Source: DATLED01 sp046597375 (lineage in GTDB: Bacteria; Actinomycetota; Acidimicrobiia; Acidimicrobiales; CADCTF01). Taken from it: a DNA stretch of 43,011 nt. Positions 15,905-23,249 of this stretch are shown in pieces. Under the pieces are notes generated by a model. That model was not told the origin of the DNA. It saw only the letters and a list, made by a program, of their open reading frames with translations, and ran no database searches. Position 1 is the stretch's first letter. Each line of letters opens with the position of its first letter. The position numbers and the translations under genes are program-made. The stretch spans positions 1-43,011 of the forward strand of contig JBKJKM010000270.1 in assembly GCA_046597375.1 (NCBI GenBank), written 5' to 3'.

Positions 15905-16222
15905 GTGACGCCGCTTCCGATCACCCCCTGGTTCGCCTGGTCCAGCAAAGAGCTAGGCCTTGCCTGCTCTCGTCTCGGCCTCGAGGCACCCGCCTTCCGC
16001 TCGCCGCCTTCAGTACCGGGCGCCGACCGCACGTTGCGACGCATCCCCGGCGGCCGCGCGACCGTCGCCGTGCGTCTCTGGGGCCGTTCGTTCGTGGCGA
16101 TCCGGGCCGACATGATCGAGGGCGTCCTGGCGGCGAATGCCGGCGCCATCGCCGATGCCGACGCCGTTCGTCGGCTGCTCGAAGACTTCGTGCCGGTCCC
16201 CGGGGCCGACCGCGCTGCCTGA
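15905..16222 (+). CDS. Small conserved-looking protein of unknown function
   Basis: A 105-residue protein that I do not recognise. It starts VTPLPITPWFAWSSKELGLA and contains two predicted strands (GRATVAVRLWGRSFVAIRAD, about 50-69) followed by an acidic helix (DAVRRLLEDF). Codon pattern and GC3 bias look like the neighbours, which supports real coding. The GTG start is the first in frame. It lies between the divergent nuclease gene and tRNA-Leu and shows no signal peptide, membrane segment or catalytic motif. Confidence 0.6.
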   Translation: MTPLPITPWFAWSSKELGLACSRLGLEAPAFRSPPSVPGADRTLRRIPGGRATVAVRLWGRSFVAIRADMIEGVLAANAGAIADADAVRRLLEDFVPVPGADRAA

Positions 16223-16223
16223 G

Positions 16224-16229
16224 TACCGT
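16224..16229 (+). promoter_or_regulatory. Candidate -10 box of tRNA-Leu (TACCGT)
   Basis: TACCGT ends 9 nt before the first base of the tRNA, a plausible distance for a transcript starting just upstream of the mature 5' end. No -35 match was seen. Confidence 0.3.
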
Positions 16230-16238
16230 TGAGCGGCC

Positions 16239-16325
16239 GCCCGGGTGGCGAAACTGGTTTGACGCGGAGGACTTAAAATCCTCTGTCCCGAAAGGGGCGT
16301 GCGGGTTCGAATCCCGCCCCGGGCA
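16239..16325 (+). tRNA. tRNA-Leu (anticodon UAA)
   Basis: The acceptor stem GCCCGGG (16239-16245) pairs with CCCGGGC (16318-16324), with discriminator A at 16325 and no encoded CCA. The anticodon stem GAGGA/TCCTC encloses the loop CTTAAAA, giving anticodon UAA. A long variable arm (around TCCCGAAAGGGG) marks a class II tRNA, as expected for leucine. The T-arm is GCGGG-TTCGAAT-CCCGC. It reads UUA, a codon that should be very rare in a genome this GC-rich, and is the counterpart of Streptomyces bldA. I noticed no in-frame TTA in the genes of this window, but I did not check every codon. Confidence 0.96.
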
Positions 16326-16333
16326 CATTGGGT

Positions 16334-16441
16334 CTATCGCTTGACGGCCTTGGCGATCAGTGCTGCCCGTGAGGAGTACCTGAGCTTTCCGTACGCGTGA
16401 GTGAGATGGCTCTTCACCGTCGGGAGGGACATGAACAGCCG
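16334..16441 (-). pseudogene. LuxR-family HTH relic (C-terminal half of the DNA-binding domain)
   Basis: Thirty-five residues ending at a TAG match the end of a LuxR/GerE helix-turn-helix: LFMSLPTVKSHLTHAYGKL then SSRAALIAKAVKR. The residues that should precede it (T-N-x-E-I-A-x-x) are absent; the open frame continues to 16579 but reads VRLPKAVAHPSDP and unrelated sequence. It is therefore a fragment of a regulator whose N-terminal part has been lost. It starts 8 bases after the tRNA-Leu 3' end, a position where integrating elements often leave debris. I treat it as a pseudogene, not a gene. Confidence 0.68.
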
Positions 16442-16579
16442 TGGGTCGGAGGGATGAGCCACGGCTTTCGGCAACCGCACGGCGGTCGTGCTCGCGGGAG
16501 TTGCCGGCAATCGACCGGCATCTCGGTGAGCGGCCGGGCGGACGGGACTCCGGAGTCCTTCGATCGTTGCCTCGCTCAT

Positions 16580-16585
16580 TACCCT
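16580..16585 (+). promoter_or_regulatory. -10 box (TACCCT) before asparaginase
   Basis: TACCCT ends 8 nt before the GTG start of the asparaginase-like gene, and no Shine-Dalgarno is present. Confidence 0.4.
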
Positions 16586-16593
16586 TGTGCGCC

Positions 16594-17481
16594 GTGAAGT
16601 CCGTGCTCATAGGAACCGGTGGAACGATCGCCTGGCACGAGGGCGAGGCCCGGATGCTTGCCCCCCAGGACCTCGCCGCCTGGGATCGGTGCGCGTTCGA
16701 TGAGGCCATCGACGTTGTCGCGCTCCCCAGCTGGGACCTCGGGCTCGGTGACCTCGAGACGATCGCCGCCGCCGTGAGGGCCGAGATCGACCGAGGTGCC
16801 GACGTGGTCGTCGTAGCCCACGGAACAGACACCCTCGAGGAGTCGGCCTGGCTGACCGAGCTCACCCTCGGTTCGCAGCGACGGGCGGCCAGCGCCGTCG
16901 TGTTCACCGGCGCCATGCGCTTCGCTGATCACCCTGGCTCCGACGGTCCAGCCAATCTCGCCGATGCGCTCCGTGCCGGGGCCGAGGCCGCCGGTCGAGG
17001 ATTGGGAGTGCAGGTCGCCTTCGCCGGACGCAGACACGCCGCCCGATGGGCGACCAAGATCGATGCCTCGGCGCTGAACGCTTTCGACAGCGGGGGTCGG
17101 CCGGCGTCTGCTCCACCACCGCCGCCAGGGATGCCGGTGCTCGATCCTCACGTGGCTCTGCTGAAGGTCGGCCCCGTGGCCCGTCCTGTCGTGCCCCCGG
17201 CGCTGCACGGACTCGTTCTCCAAGGCACCGGATCGGGCCACGTCCCATCGGCCTATAACGACCGGATTGATCACCTGCTCAACGAGGGAGTCCCCGTCGT
17301 GCTCGCCACTCGGTGCCGAGACGTTGAACGCTCCGGCGGGTTGAGCGAGGCGGTCCTGAGGGCCGCCGACCTAAGTGCTGAAAAGGCCGTCGTCGCCCTG
17401 ATGGTGGCTCTTGGCCAAGGTCGCGACCTCGCCACAGTTCGCAATTGGTGGGACACGTTGCTGGCGGGGGGAGTGCGATAG
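16594..17481 (+). CDS. L-asparaginase family protein
   Basis: A 295-residue asparaginase-type amidohydrolase. The first catalytic threonine motif is GTGGTIA (7-13) and the second is AHGTDTLEE (75-83) with T78 and D79. The mid-protein TGAMRFADHPGSDGPANL holds the usual substrate-loop region, and GLVLQGTGSGHVP the C-terminal domain's conserved G-x-G-x-G. It would hydrolyse asparagine (or a related amide) to aspartate and ammonia; there is no signal peptide, so a cytoplasmic enzyme. It is slightly shorter than most family members (about 320-350). Start GTG is chosen because it begins directly at the first strand MKSVLIGTGG; the frame is open further upstream through unrelated sequence. Confidence 0.88.
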   Translation: MKSVLIGTGGTIAWHEGEARMLAPQDLAAWDRCAFDEAIDVVALPSWDLGLGDLETIAAAVRAEIDRGADVVVVAHGTDTLEESAWLTELTLGSQRRAASAVVFTGAMRFADHPGSDGPANLADALRAGAEAAGRGLGVQVAFAGRRHAARWATKIDASALNAFDSGGRPASAPPPPPGMPVLDPHVALLKVGPVARPVVPPALHGLVLQGTGSGHVPSAYNDRIDHLLNEGVPVVLATRCRDVERSGGLSEAVLRAADLSAEKAVVALMVALGQGRDLATVRNWWDTLLAGGVR

Positions 17482-17519
17482 TCCGGCGAACGCATGGCGC
17501 TGGCATTTCCGCTGCGGGA

Positions 17520-17525
17520 GATAAT
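17520..17525 (+). promoter_or_regulatory. -10 box (GATAAT) before DUF2332 gene
   Basis: GATAAT, one base from the TATAAT consensus, ends 5 nt before GTG 17531, which supports a leaderless start there. GGGAG at 17516-17520 could instead serve as a ribosome site. Confidence 0.45.
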
Positions 17526-17530
17526 TGGGC

Positions 17531-18592
17531 GTGCGCGATCTCGCGGCGATCTGGCTGTACGTAGCTGACTCATCGTGCCGCGGCTACTCGCCTCTCTACG
17601 ACCACATCTGCCGTACGGTCGCCGGGAACAACGAGGTCCTCGACCTCGTGTCCGAAGCGCCCCCGCGGGGACACAACCCGGTGCTGCTCCTCGCCGCGGT
17701 CCATTACCTGTTGCTGGGCGGCATCGACCACCCGTTGGCGGCGGTGTACGCCGGAGAATCGGACGCGGATCCCGGGCCGCTGTTCATCGACCTGTGTCTC
17801 GATCACCGGGACGCGCTCGTCGAGTTGCTCGCTACCGAGCAGGTGAACACCAACGAGGTGGGCCGGTCGGCGGTGATCGGTCCAGCGCTCACCGCCGTGG
17901 CGTCGCGGCTGACCGCACCCCTCGCCCATCTCGACGTCGGCTGTAGCGCCGGACTCAACCTCCTTTGTGATCGCTACCGCCTCGACTACGGCTCAGCCGG
18001 CGCGACCGGCCCCCTGGACGCACCAGTGCTCATCCAATGCGACGTCGTCGGTGGGTCACCGCCGATCGCACCGGCTCTGCCGACGATCACTGCACGAATC
18101 GGCCTCGACCGCGCGCCCATCGACGTGCACGATCCGCGACAGTCGAGGTGGCAGCTGGCATGCGTGTGGCCCGACACCGGACGACTCACGCGGACCAGAC
18201 TCGCACTCGAGGAGGCTCGCCGCAGACCGCTCAGGCTGGTGCGTGGCGACGCCGTCGACGACGTCGGCCACCTCATCGCCAGCCTTCCGGCCCAAGCCAC
18301 CGCCGTGGTGACAACGACCTCGGTCGCCGCCTACCTTTCCCTCGAGCAACGGACCCGGTTCGGCGACGCTCTAGCGGCGGCGGCGGAGTCCCGTCCGGTG
18401 GCGTGGATCAGCGCCGACAGCCACGGCGTCGTCGATCTGATCCCCAGCGACGGTGCCCCGTCGGACGAGAACGGCGTCGAGTGGAACGTGCTCGGCCTCG
18501 TCACTTTCCGGAACGGTGACGCCGATCCCGAGCTGCTCGGTTACGCCCACCCGCATGGCCGCGGACTCGACTGGCGAGCCGGACGGAGATAG
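17531..18592 (+). CDS. DUF2332 family protein
   Basis: A 353-residue protein that matches the DUF2332 family: an N-terminal helix with SPLYDHICRTVAG, HNPVLLLAAVHYLLL, then LFIDLCLDHRDALVELLATEQVNTNEVGR, in which the EVGR(S/C) segment is a family hallmark. The following HLDVGCSAGLNLL looks like the glycine motif of an SAM-type Rossmann fold. No enzymatic function is established for the family; a methyltransferase-like fold is inferred from D-V-G-C-S-A-G. A TTG at 17525 is an alternative start with two more residues. It is a lone gene among other unlinked accessory-looking genes. Confidence 0.8.
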   Translation: MRDLAAIWLYVADSSCRGYSPLYDHICRTVAGNNEVLDLVSEAPPRGHNPVLLLAAVHYLLLGGIDHPLAAVYAGESDADPGPLFIDLCLDHRDALVELLATEQVNTNEVGRSAVIGPALTAVASRLTAPLAHLDVGCSAGLNLLCDRYRLDYGSAGATGPLDAPVLIQCDVVGGSPPIAPALPTITARIGLDRAPIDVHDPRQSRWQLACVWPDTGRLTRTRLALEEARRRPLRLVRGDAVDDVGHLIASLPAQATAVVTTTSVAAYLSLEQRTRFGDALAAAAESRPVAWISADSHGVVDLIPSDGAPSDENGVEWNVLGLVTFRNGDADPELLGYAHPHGRGLDWRAGRR

Positions 18593-18754
18593 TTGCGCCG
18601 GAACTTGCATACAACTGAACGGCGTCTCCGATATTCGGCGCGCTCCTGACGCTGATCGCCTACTACAGACCAAAAGCGACGTGCCGATCCGCGGGGCCCC
18701 CGGAGTCAGACTCTGCACTTGGCGTGTGGCGGGAGTGTCTGGCGTCGAGAGGCG

Positions 18755-19108
18755 CTACTGCTCGTTGAGTTCGATGAGATTGCCCCCGGGGTCTCGAACA
18801 AAAGCCTGGCTTCCGGCGCCAGCGACGCCTGGACCCCGCCGAACGTTGACGCCGGCGGCTTCCAGTTGTGCCACTGCGTCATCAATGTCCTCTACGCCAA
18901 CGGCGAAGTGATTCCGCTTATGTGAAGCTTCGTCGCCATGGCTGACGTGCAGTTGTTGCGCCCCGATCTGCACCCAGAAGCCTTCAGACTCAAAGCGAGG
19001 ACGCTGAATTTCTGGAAGTCCGAGGTTGTCGCAGTAGAACGTGCGAGCCGTGGTGAGATCTTCGACGACGACCGCAACGTGATGTACACCCGTGACGCGA
19101 AAGCTCAT
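18755..19108 (-). CDS. VOC superfamily (glyoxalase/bleomycin-resistance type) protein
   Basis: A 117-residue single-chain VOC protein with two beta-alpha-beta-beta-beta modules. GVHHVAVVVEDLTTARTFYC (7-26) is the first module; NHFAVGVEDIDDAVAQLEAA the second. Metal ligands are expected at H9/H10, at H of NHFAV, and at E of NLIELNE near the C-terminus; FVRDPGGNLIEL is the signature of metal-dependent members. Substrate is unknown: glyoxalase I, fosfomycin/bleomycin resistance and ring-cleavage dioxygenases share this fold. ATG 19108 is chosen because TACTCT lies 6 nt upstream. The 162 bp between the DUF2332 stop and this gene's stop hold nothing I recognise. It is divergent from the nucleotidyltransferase gene with 20 bp between starts. 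Confidence 0.86.
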   Translation of the reverse strand: MSFRVTGVHHVAVVVEDLTTARTFYCDNLGLPEIQRPRFESEGFWVQIGAQQLHVSHGDEASHKRNHFAVGVEDIDDAVAQLEAAGVNVRRGPGVAGAGSQAFVRDPGGNLIELNEQ

Positions 19109-19114
19109 GGTCAA

Positions 19115-19120
19115 AGAGTA
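19115..19120 (-). promoter_or_regulatory. -10 box (TACTCT) of VOC gene
   Basis: On the minus strand TACTCT ends 6 nt before ATG 19108. It overlaps TAAACA on the plus strand (19119-19124), 4 nt before the divergent GTG, so the two genes may share a very compact promoter. Confidence 0.5.
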
Positions 19121-19128
19121 AACAGTCG

Positions 19129-19932
19129 GTGCTCACCACGTCCCGATGGGGTCCTCGGCTGGTGGTGAACCCGCTCGAGGCCGTGAATGGTGCGGTCGGC
19201 GAGCTCGCGAGACGGCTCGGCGACCTTGGGTGGGTGGACGCGCTCATGGTCGCTGGTTCGTTGGCCACGGGCGACTACATCCCGGGCGTTAGCGACGTTG
19301 ACCTGGTTGTTGTCACGACCGGCGCGGTCGAGGGCAAGCGGCGACGATTGGTGGCGGAGCTCCACGAAACCTTGGATGCGGGAGTCGCTGCCGGTCTCGA
19401 CCTCGGGTGTGTCTACGTCGCACGCGCGGTCATCGGGGATCTGGCCCAAAGGCATCCGACATGGACGCATGGGCGGATGGTCGACCGGACCCTGAGCGGC
19501 ATCACGCGCGTTGAACTCGCGCTGCACGGTTACTCAGTCAGCGGTCCCGAGCCGCTGGATCTCTTCCCGCGCGTCGCCCGCGATGACGTTCGGGCTGCAG
19601 CACGCGCCGAGTTGAACGGCTATTGGGCGTGGGCCGCGCGGCGACCGTGGCTGTGGTTCTCGCCAATGATCTCGGACCTCGGACTCACCGGGATGGCGCG
19701 CGGCCGCCAGGCTCTTTCGACGGGCACGCTCCTGACCAAGAGCGACGCCGTCGAGCTTGCCCGGGTGCCGTCCTGGCTACGCGATCAGCTGCGGGCGCGG
19801 CGGCACGGCGAGAACATCGCGTCTCCACGGATTCGCACCGCACTCGTCGCATGGGCCGACGCATGCCGGACGGTCGGTGCTGAGGTCCTCCTCGGTCCAC
19901 TCCGGTCGCGCTGGACTCGCAACGCGCGGTGA
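19129..19932 (+). CDS. Nucleotidyltransferase (aminoglycoside adenylyltransferase-like)
   Basis: A 267-residue protein of the polymerase-beta nucleotidyltransferase superfamily. The core motif is AGSLATGDYIPGVSDVDLVV (42-61), with G43-S44 and the catalytic pair D56 and D58. The C-terminal helical part, with LTGMARGRQALSTGTLLTKS, resembles the substrate-side domain (DUF4111) of ANT(3'')-type streptomycin/spectinomycin adenylyltransferases, where a similar L-x-x-x-R-x-x-x-x-x-x-T-G-x-x-x-S/T-K pattern occurs. Resistance function is not implied; many environmental relatives have unknown substrates. GTG start is the first in frame; a GTG at 19162 is possible. The stretch of 159 bp after it holds two hairpins and no gene. 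Confidence 0.8.
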   Translation: MLTTSRWGPRLVVNPLEAVNGAVGELARRLGDLGWVDALMVAGSLATGDYIPGVSDVDLVVVTTGAVEGKRRRLVAELHETLDAGVAAGLDLGCVYVARAVIGDLAQRHPTWTHGRMVDRTLSGITRVELALHGYSVSGPEPLDLFPRVARDDVRAAARAELNGYWAWAARRPWLWFSPMISDLGLTGMARGRQALSTGTLLTKSDAVELARVPSWLRDQLRARRHGENIASPRIRTALVAWADACRTVGAEVLLGPLRSRWTRNAR

Positions 19933-20003
19933 CCGGTGGACGAATAGTCCCCTGGTCCGGCAATCGATGTGGCGTCGATGCACTCTGGGCTGAATTCTCC
20001 TCA

Positions 20004-20021
20004 CGCCACGGGCGCGTGGCG
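20004..20021. terminator. Perfect 7-bp hairpin downstream of nucleotidyltransferase
   Basis: CGCCACG and CGTGGCG enclose the loop GGCG. It lies about 70 bases after the nucleotidyltransferase stop. There is no strong T-run, so it could equally be a structural or operator element of the following HIT gene. Confidence 0.35.
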
Positions 20022-20070
20022 CCGAACGGCTTTGGTCGGATGCAGTAGCGATGGCTGCAATCGTCATGGT

Positions 20071-20087
20071 CCCCGCACGGAACGGGG
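20071..20087 (+). promoter_or_regulatory. Hairpin covering the HIT gene ribosome site
   Basis: CCCCG and CGGGG enclose a 7-base loop. The second arm supplies the only Shine-Dalgarno-like G-run, 4 nt before ATG 20092, so folding would hide it. Effect on translation is inferred only. Confidence 0.3.
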
Positions 20088-20091
20088 TTAA

Positions 20092-20571
20092 ATGAGCGCG
20101 ATGGGCTGTCACGTTTGTGAGCCGGACGATGCATACCTGCTGTGCGAGACCGAGGAGGCGCGCGTGTTGATGCCTCCGCGACCCCACATCTCCCCTCAGG
20201 ACGGCGGTCATCTCGTCGCCACTCCGAAGCTCCATGTTCGGAGTCGACGGGATCTCGCTGCCGGGGCGCTGTTGTCCGTCGAACTCCTCACGATGGTCGC
20301 CGCCGACGCCCTCGAGGCCGTGTTCGGTGCCGCCTGGTTCAACTTCCAGGAGAACGGCAACTGGGGCGTCGACCGTCCGGAGCGCCAGCACATGCACGTC
20401 CACGTGTACGGCAGGACGAGCGACGCCGTCGACCAGCCTTATGGCGAAGCCCTCCGCTTCCCCCTTCGAGAGCACGTTCCGGGCTGGCGCGTCGCCGCCC
20501 CCAACGACGACGAGCGCGGGGACCTGAAGCGCGAAGCAGAGCGCGCATTGGTCCGTCGTCAGCGAACCTGA
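20092..20571 (+). CDS. HIT-family (histidine triad) nucleotide-binding protein
   Basis: A 159-residue protein. The triad is QHMHVHVYG with H100, H102 and H104, the pattern of HIT hydrolases that act on nucleoside phosphoramidates or dinucleoside polyphosphates. CHVC at residues 6-9 suggests a zinc site at the N-terminus, as in many HIT proteins with a leading CxxC. NFQENGNWGVDRPERQ replaces the more usual N-x-G-x-x-A-G-Q before the triad, so it is a divergent member. Start ATG 20092; ATG 20101 is possible. It ends 15 bp before the PEP-utilising-domain gene, so the two may be co-transcribed. Confidence 0.83.
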   Translation: MSAMGCHVCEPDDAYLLCETEEARVLMPPRPHISPQDGGHLVATPKLHVRSRRDLAAGALLSVELLTMVAADALEAVFGAAWFNFQENGNWGVDRPERQHMHVHVYGRTSDAVDQPYGEALRFPLREHVPGWRVAAPNDDERGDLKREAERALVRRQRT

Positions 20572-20586
20572 GGAACCTCGCGAACT

Positions 20587-22338
20587 GTGGTGGCAACGGA
20601 CACCCGTTTCGATGAACCTGTGGATATGACAAGTGACACCCGGCGGCAGTACCCGAACGACGGGCAGCCGAGCGTCGACTTCCCCATCTACAGCCGGGGA
20701 AATGTCGGGGAAGCCTTCCCGGACGTCATCAGCCCCATGAGCGGGTCGTTGATGCTGGAGGCAAGTGCCCGAAGCCAGATCCGCTTCTTCCTCGCAGCCG
20801 GCGCCATCTCGAAGCCGCAGGTGCGGGACCCCTTGAATGCGCTGTTCGTGCAGTTCGGCGGATATCTCTACACGAACGTGTCCATGGCCCGCATCGCGGC
20901 GGTGCGGGCACCGGGGTTCTCTCTCGATGACCTTGACGCCCAGTACGGGGGCGTTGGGGTGCTGCCTCCGTACGTTGGTCGACGCGGCGACCGCAGCCTG
21001 GCTGCGACCCTCCGTCTCGGCCGGTACGCCAGCCGGGCCCTCAGGCTGGGAGACGCGGCCAGGGCGGCCGTTGCGCAGCGCGAAGTCGACGACTGGATCG
21101 CCTCGCTCGATCCCGTCGAGACTGCGGAGGATTCGGATCTCATCGCCCGAGCACGACGGGCCTCTGGGTGGTTCGAGCGGCTGAACCACGAGATGATGAC
21201 GGTCACCCTCCACGCGGGTTCGACCCGCGTCTTGGTCGAGCGTTTCGCGGATTCCGCCGACGAGCCCGAGGCGGCGAACGTGATTACGAGTGGCGTTGGC
21301 GACGTTGAGTCCGCCGGCCCCGCCATCGCCCTGTGGGGGCTGGGACGGCAGGCGAGAAACGACGATTCGATCGGCGCGCACTTCGACGATGGCGGAGATG
21401 AGCTCGTGGGCCGCCTTCGGTCCGAGCCCGCCTGCCGTGACTTCGTCGCCGCCTTTGACCATTTCATCGATCGGTTCGGCTTCCACGGCGCGAACGAACT
21501 CGAACTGTCGGCGCCGAAGTGGGGGACGGACCCGCACCTCGCCCTCCGCATCGTCGAGCGGCTTCGACACGCGCCCGAGGAACGAGACCCACGCGCAGCC
21601 GGCGAGACACTGGCCGCCGCGCGCATTGCGGCCACGGAACGTGTCGCCGCCAAGCTGCCGCGGCTCAGACGGCGACTGTTCAACCTCGCCGTTCGCAACG
21701 CCGGCACATACGCCCGTGAGCGGGAGGCAACGAAGGCGGCCCTCGTGCGGGCCTTGTTCCAGTCGCACCGGGCGCTCAACGAGCTCGCGGCGCGCCACGG
21801 AATAGCCCGAGAGGACATCTACCTTCTCGTCGAAGCGGAGCTCGAGTCGGCGATCCGCGAACCCGATGGCTTCGAGGCCACCATCGCCGAGCGTCGTGTT
21901 CTGCGGAACGAACTCCAGCAGCGGCAGCCACCGTTCTGGTTCGAGGGCCGCCTCCCCGACCCCGCCGCGTGGTCTCCCCGAAACCAGATCATCCCCGACG
22001 CGTCCCTGGACCTCGCGGCCATCCACCAGGGTCTTGGCGTCAGCACCGGTGTGGCCAGCGGTCGAGCGCGCGTGATCCTTGATCCCAACGAGCCAATCGA
22101 TCTGCAACCGGACGAGATCCTCATCGCGCCACAGACCGACCCCGCCTGGACCCCGTTGTTCCTCAGTGCCGCAGGTGTCGTCGTGGAGTACGGAGCAGTG
22201 ATGAGCCACGCGGCGATCGTGGCGCGCGAGCTCGGAATCCCGGCCGTCGTCGGTGTCGACGGTGCCACCAAGAACATCCCGACGGGAAGCGCGGTGACCA
22301 TCGACGGCACGACTGGCGTGGTCACGGTGGCGCGCTGA
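20587..22338 (+). CDS. PEP-utilising-enzyme mobile (phosphohistidine) domain protein without ATP-grasp domain
   Basis: A 583-residue protein related to the C-terminal two thirds of PEP synthase/rifampicin phosphotransferase. Residues ~35-50 (IYSRGNVGEAFPDVISP) open a long helical region comparable to the substrate domain, and the last ~85 residues form the swivelling domain with AVMSHAAIVARELGIPAVVG, whose His541 should be the phosphate carrier. The N-terminal ATP-grasp (PPDK_N) domain that would charge this histidine is absent, and no gene for it adjoins. It may work with a separately encoded partner or act without ATP. Start GTG 20587; ATG 20626 is an alternative and neither has a good ribosome site. 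Substrate is unknown. Confidence 0.82.
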   Translation: MVATDTRFDEPVDMTSDTRRQYPNDGQPSVDFPIYSRGNVGEAFPDVISPMSGSLMLEASARSQIRFFLAAGAISKPQVRDPLNALFVQFGGYLYTNVSMARIAAVRAPGFSLDDLDAQYGGVGVLPPYVGRRGDRSLAATLRLGRYASRALRLGDAARAAVAQREVDDWIASLDPVETAEDSDLIARARRASGWFERLNHEMMTVTLHAGSTRVLVERFADSADEPEAANVITSGVGDVESAGPAIALWGLGRQARNDDSIGAHFDDGGDELVGRLRSEPACRDFVAAFDHFIDRFGFHGANELELSAPKWGTDPHLALRIVERLRHAPEERDPRAAGETLAAARIAATERVAAKLPRLRRRLFNLAVRNAGTYAREREATKAALVRALFQSHRALNELAARHGIAREDIYLLVEAELESAIREPDGFEATIAERRVLRNELQQRQPPFWFEGRLPDPAAWSPRNQIIPDASLDLAAIHQGLGVSTGVASGRARVILDPNEPIDLQPDEILIAPQTDPAWTPLFLSAAGVVVEYGAVMSHAAIVARELGIPAVVGVDGATKNIPTGSAVTIDGTTGVVTVAR

Positions 22339-22483
22339 TCCTCGTCCCAGAGTGATGCGTGGCGCCTCTAGCGACTGCGTCAGAGATCGGAGTTCGAAAT
22401 CCGCCCGGAGCATTCACGCACGCCGGCGGTAGACCTCGGGCAAAAGCCACCTGGATCGGGCGCGAAGCGCGAGGATGCGGGTC

Positions 22484-23176
22484 ATGAAGGCGGAGATGGC
22501 AGTGCGGCGTTCGATGGTCTCGTTGGTCGTCACGGTCGTCACGGTCGTGGCGGCGCTCGGCGCGTGCGGCGGGGGTGACGAGGGCGCCTCCGGCGGCGAA
22601 GCGGCGGAGAAGTCGCAGGGAGCGGCGGTCACGACGACGACCGCGACAGAGGGCGGCAAAAAGGCGGTCGAGCCCGAGGTCCCGGCGTTCTTGGGTGATC
22701 TCGACCGGGTGTGTACGACCCAGGTCGGGTTCCCGGGGCTCAGTGCCTACGAGGCGGCGCCCGGCCTCCATCCGGTGGCGTTCTTCGAGGAGTTCCGGGG
22801 CGAGAACTTCATCGACTCCAGTCGCCAGCTGCCCCAAGGGTGGGCGGTCGAGCAGGATGCGAACTACGAGGACACCAGCGATCTCGAGCTGACGCAGCTT
22901 GTGGCGTGTTCCGACCGAGTCCAGGAAATCCCCACCGGCGTGATCTGCGACTTCGACGACGACGGCGCGAACGTGAAGCTCGAGCTCGTCGACGCCGTGT
23001 ACGACCTCAAGATCTACGCCGCGACAACTGGTGCGGTGGTCCACGAGCAGCGCCTCGAGGCCCACACCACGGAGTGCCCGTACATCGCGACGTTCAAGAA
23101 GGGCGACAAGACCTTTGTCGACCTGCCCTCCGACGACGAGTACATCGCCGCCCTCAAGTCCGTCGTCGCGCCCTGA
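22484..23176 (+). CDS. Predicted lipoprotein, unknown function
   Basis: A 230-residue exported protein. Two arginines (R8, R9) precede a hydrophobic stretch and a lipobox LGAC with Cys28, followed by a Gly/Ser/Thr-rich linker (about 29-60) of the kind seen in actinobacterial lipoproteins. The mature part has four more cysteines (CTTQV, ACSDR, VICDF, TECPY), which could form two disulfides. No fold is recognised. I chose ATG 22484 because GAGG stands 9 nt upstream; ATG 22475 is nine bases earlier. The 145 bp before it, from 22339, hold no gene. Confidence 0.75.
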   Translation: MKAEMAVRRSMVSLVVTVVTVVAALGACGGGDEGASGGEAAEKSQGAAVTTTTATEGGKKAVEPEVPAFLGDLDRVCTTQVGFPGLSAYEAAPGLHPVAFFEEFRGENFIDSSRQLPQGWAVEQDANYEDTSDLELTQLVACSDRVQEIPTGVICDFDDDGANVKLELVDAVYDLKIYAATTGAVVHEQRLEAHTTECPYIATFKKGDKTFVDLPSDDEYIAALKSVVAP

Positions 23177-23249
23177 CCGGCGGGGGTGAAGAGCGGCTTC
23201 TGCGGTGGCCCCAGTCCGGGTGGATCACGACCTTGGCGACAATGTCGCC

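Noticed and set aside
16239..16325. A bldA-like developmental switch based on TTA codons.
   Set aside because: The tRNA is real, but I found no in-frame TTA codon in the genes here, and the scan was not exhaustive, so no target can be named.
16442..16579. Upstream continuation of the LuxR relic to an ATG at 16579, which would give an 81-residue protein.
   Set aside because: Only the last 35 residues look like a LuxR HTH; the first helix of the domain is missing, so a small functional regulator is unlikely.
18593..18754. Possible gene-cassette or recombination site between the DUF2332 and VOC genes, which are unrelated single genes.
   Set aside because: I could not find the paired core sites or the secondary structure expected of such sites, and no integrase is nearby.
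20071..20087. The hairpin over the HIT ribosome site as a riboswitch or thermometer.
   Set aside because: Five GC pairs alone are not evidence for ligand or temperature control.
22388..22412. Sequence similar to the tRNA-Leu 3' end, a possible second attachment site closing an island from 16239.
   Set aside because: It needs three insertions or deletions to align with the tRNA and does not fold into a proper T-arm; real att repeats are normally exact. No integrase is present.
19777..22413. An 878-codon open frame on the minus strand, the longest in the window.
   Set aside because: It lies antisense to the nucleotidyltransferase, HIT and PEP-utilising genes, whose plus-strand products have clear motifs. 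It is a by-product of high GC content and shows no recognisable domain.
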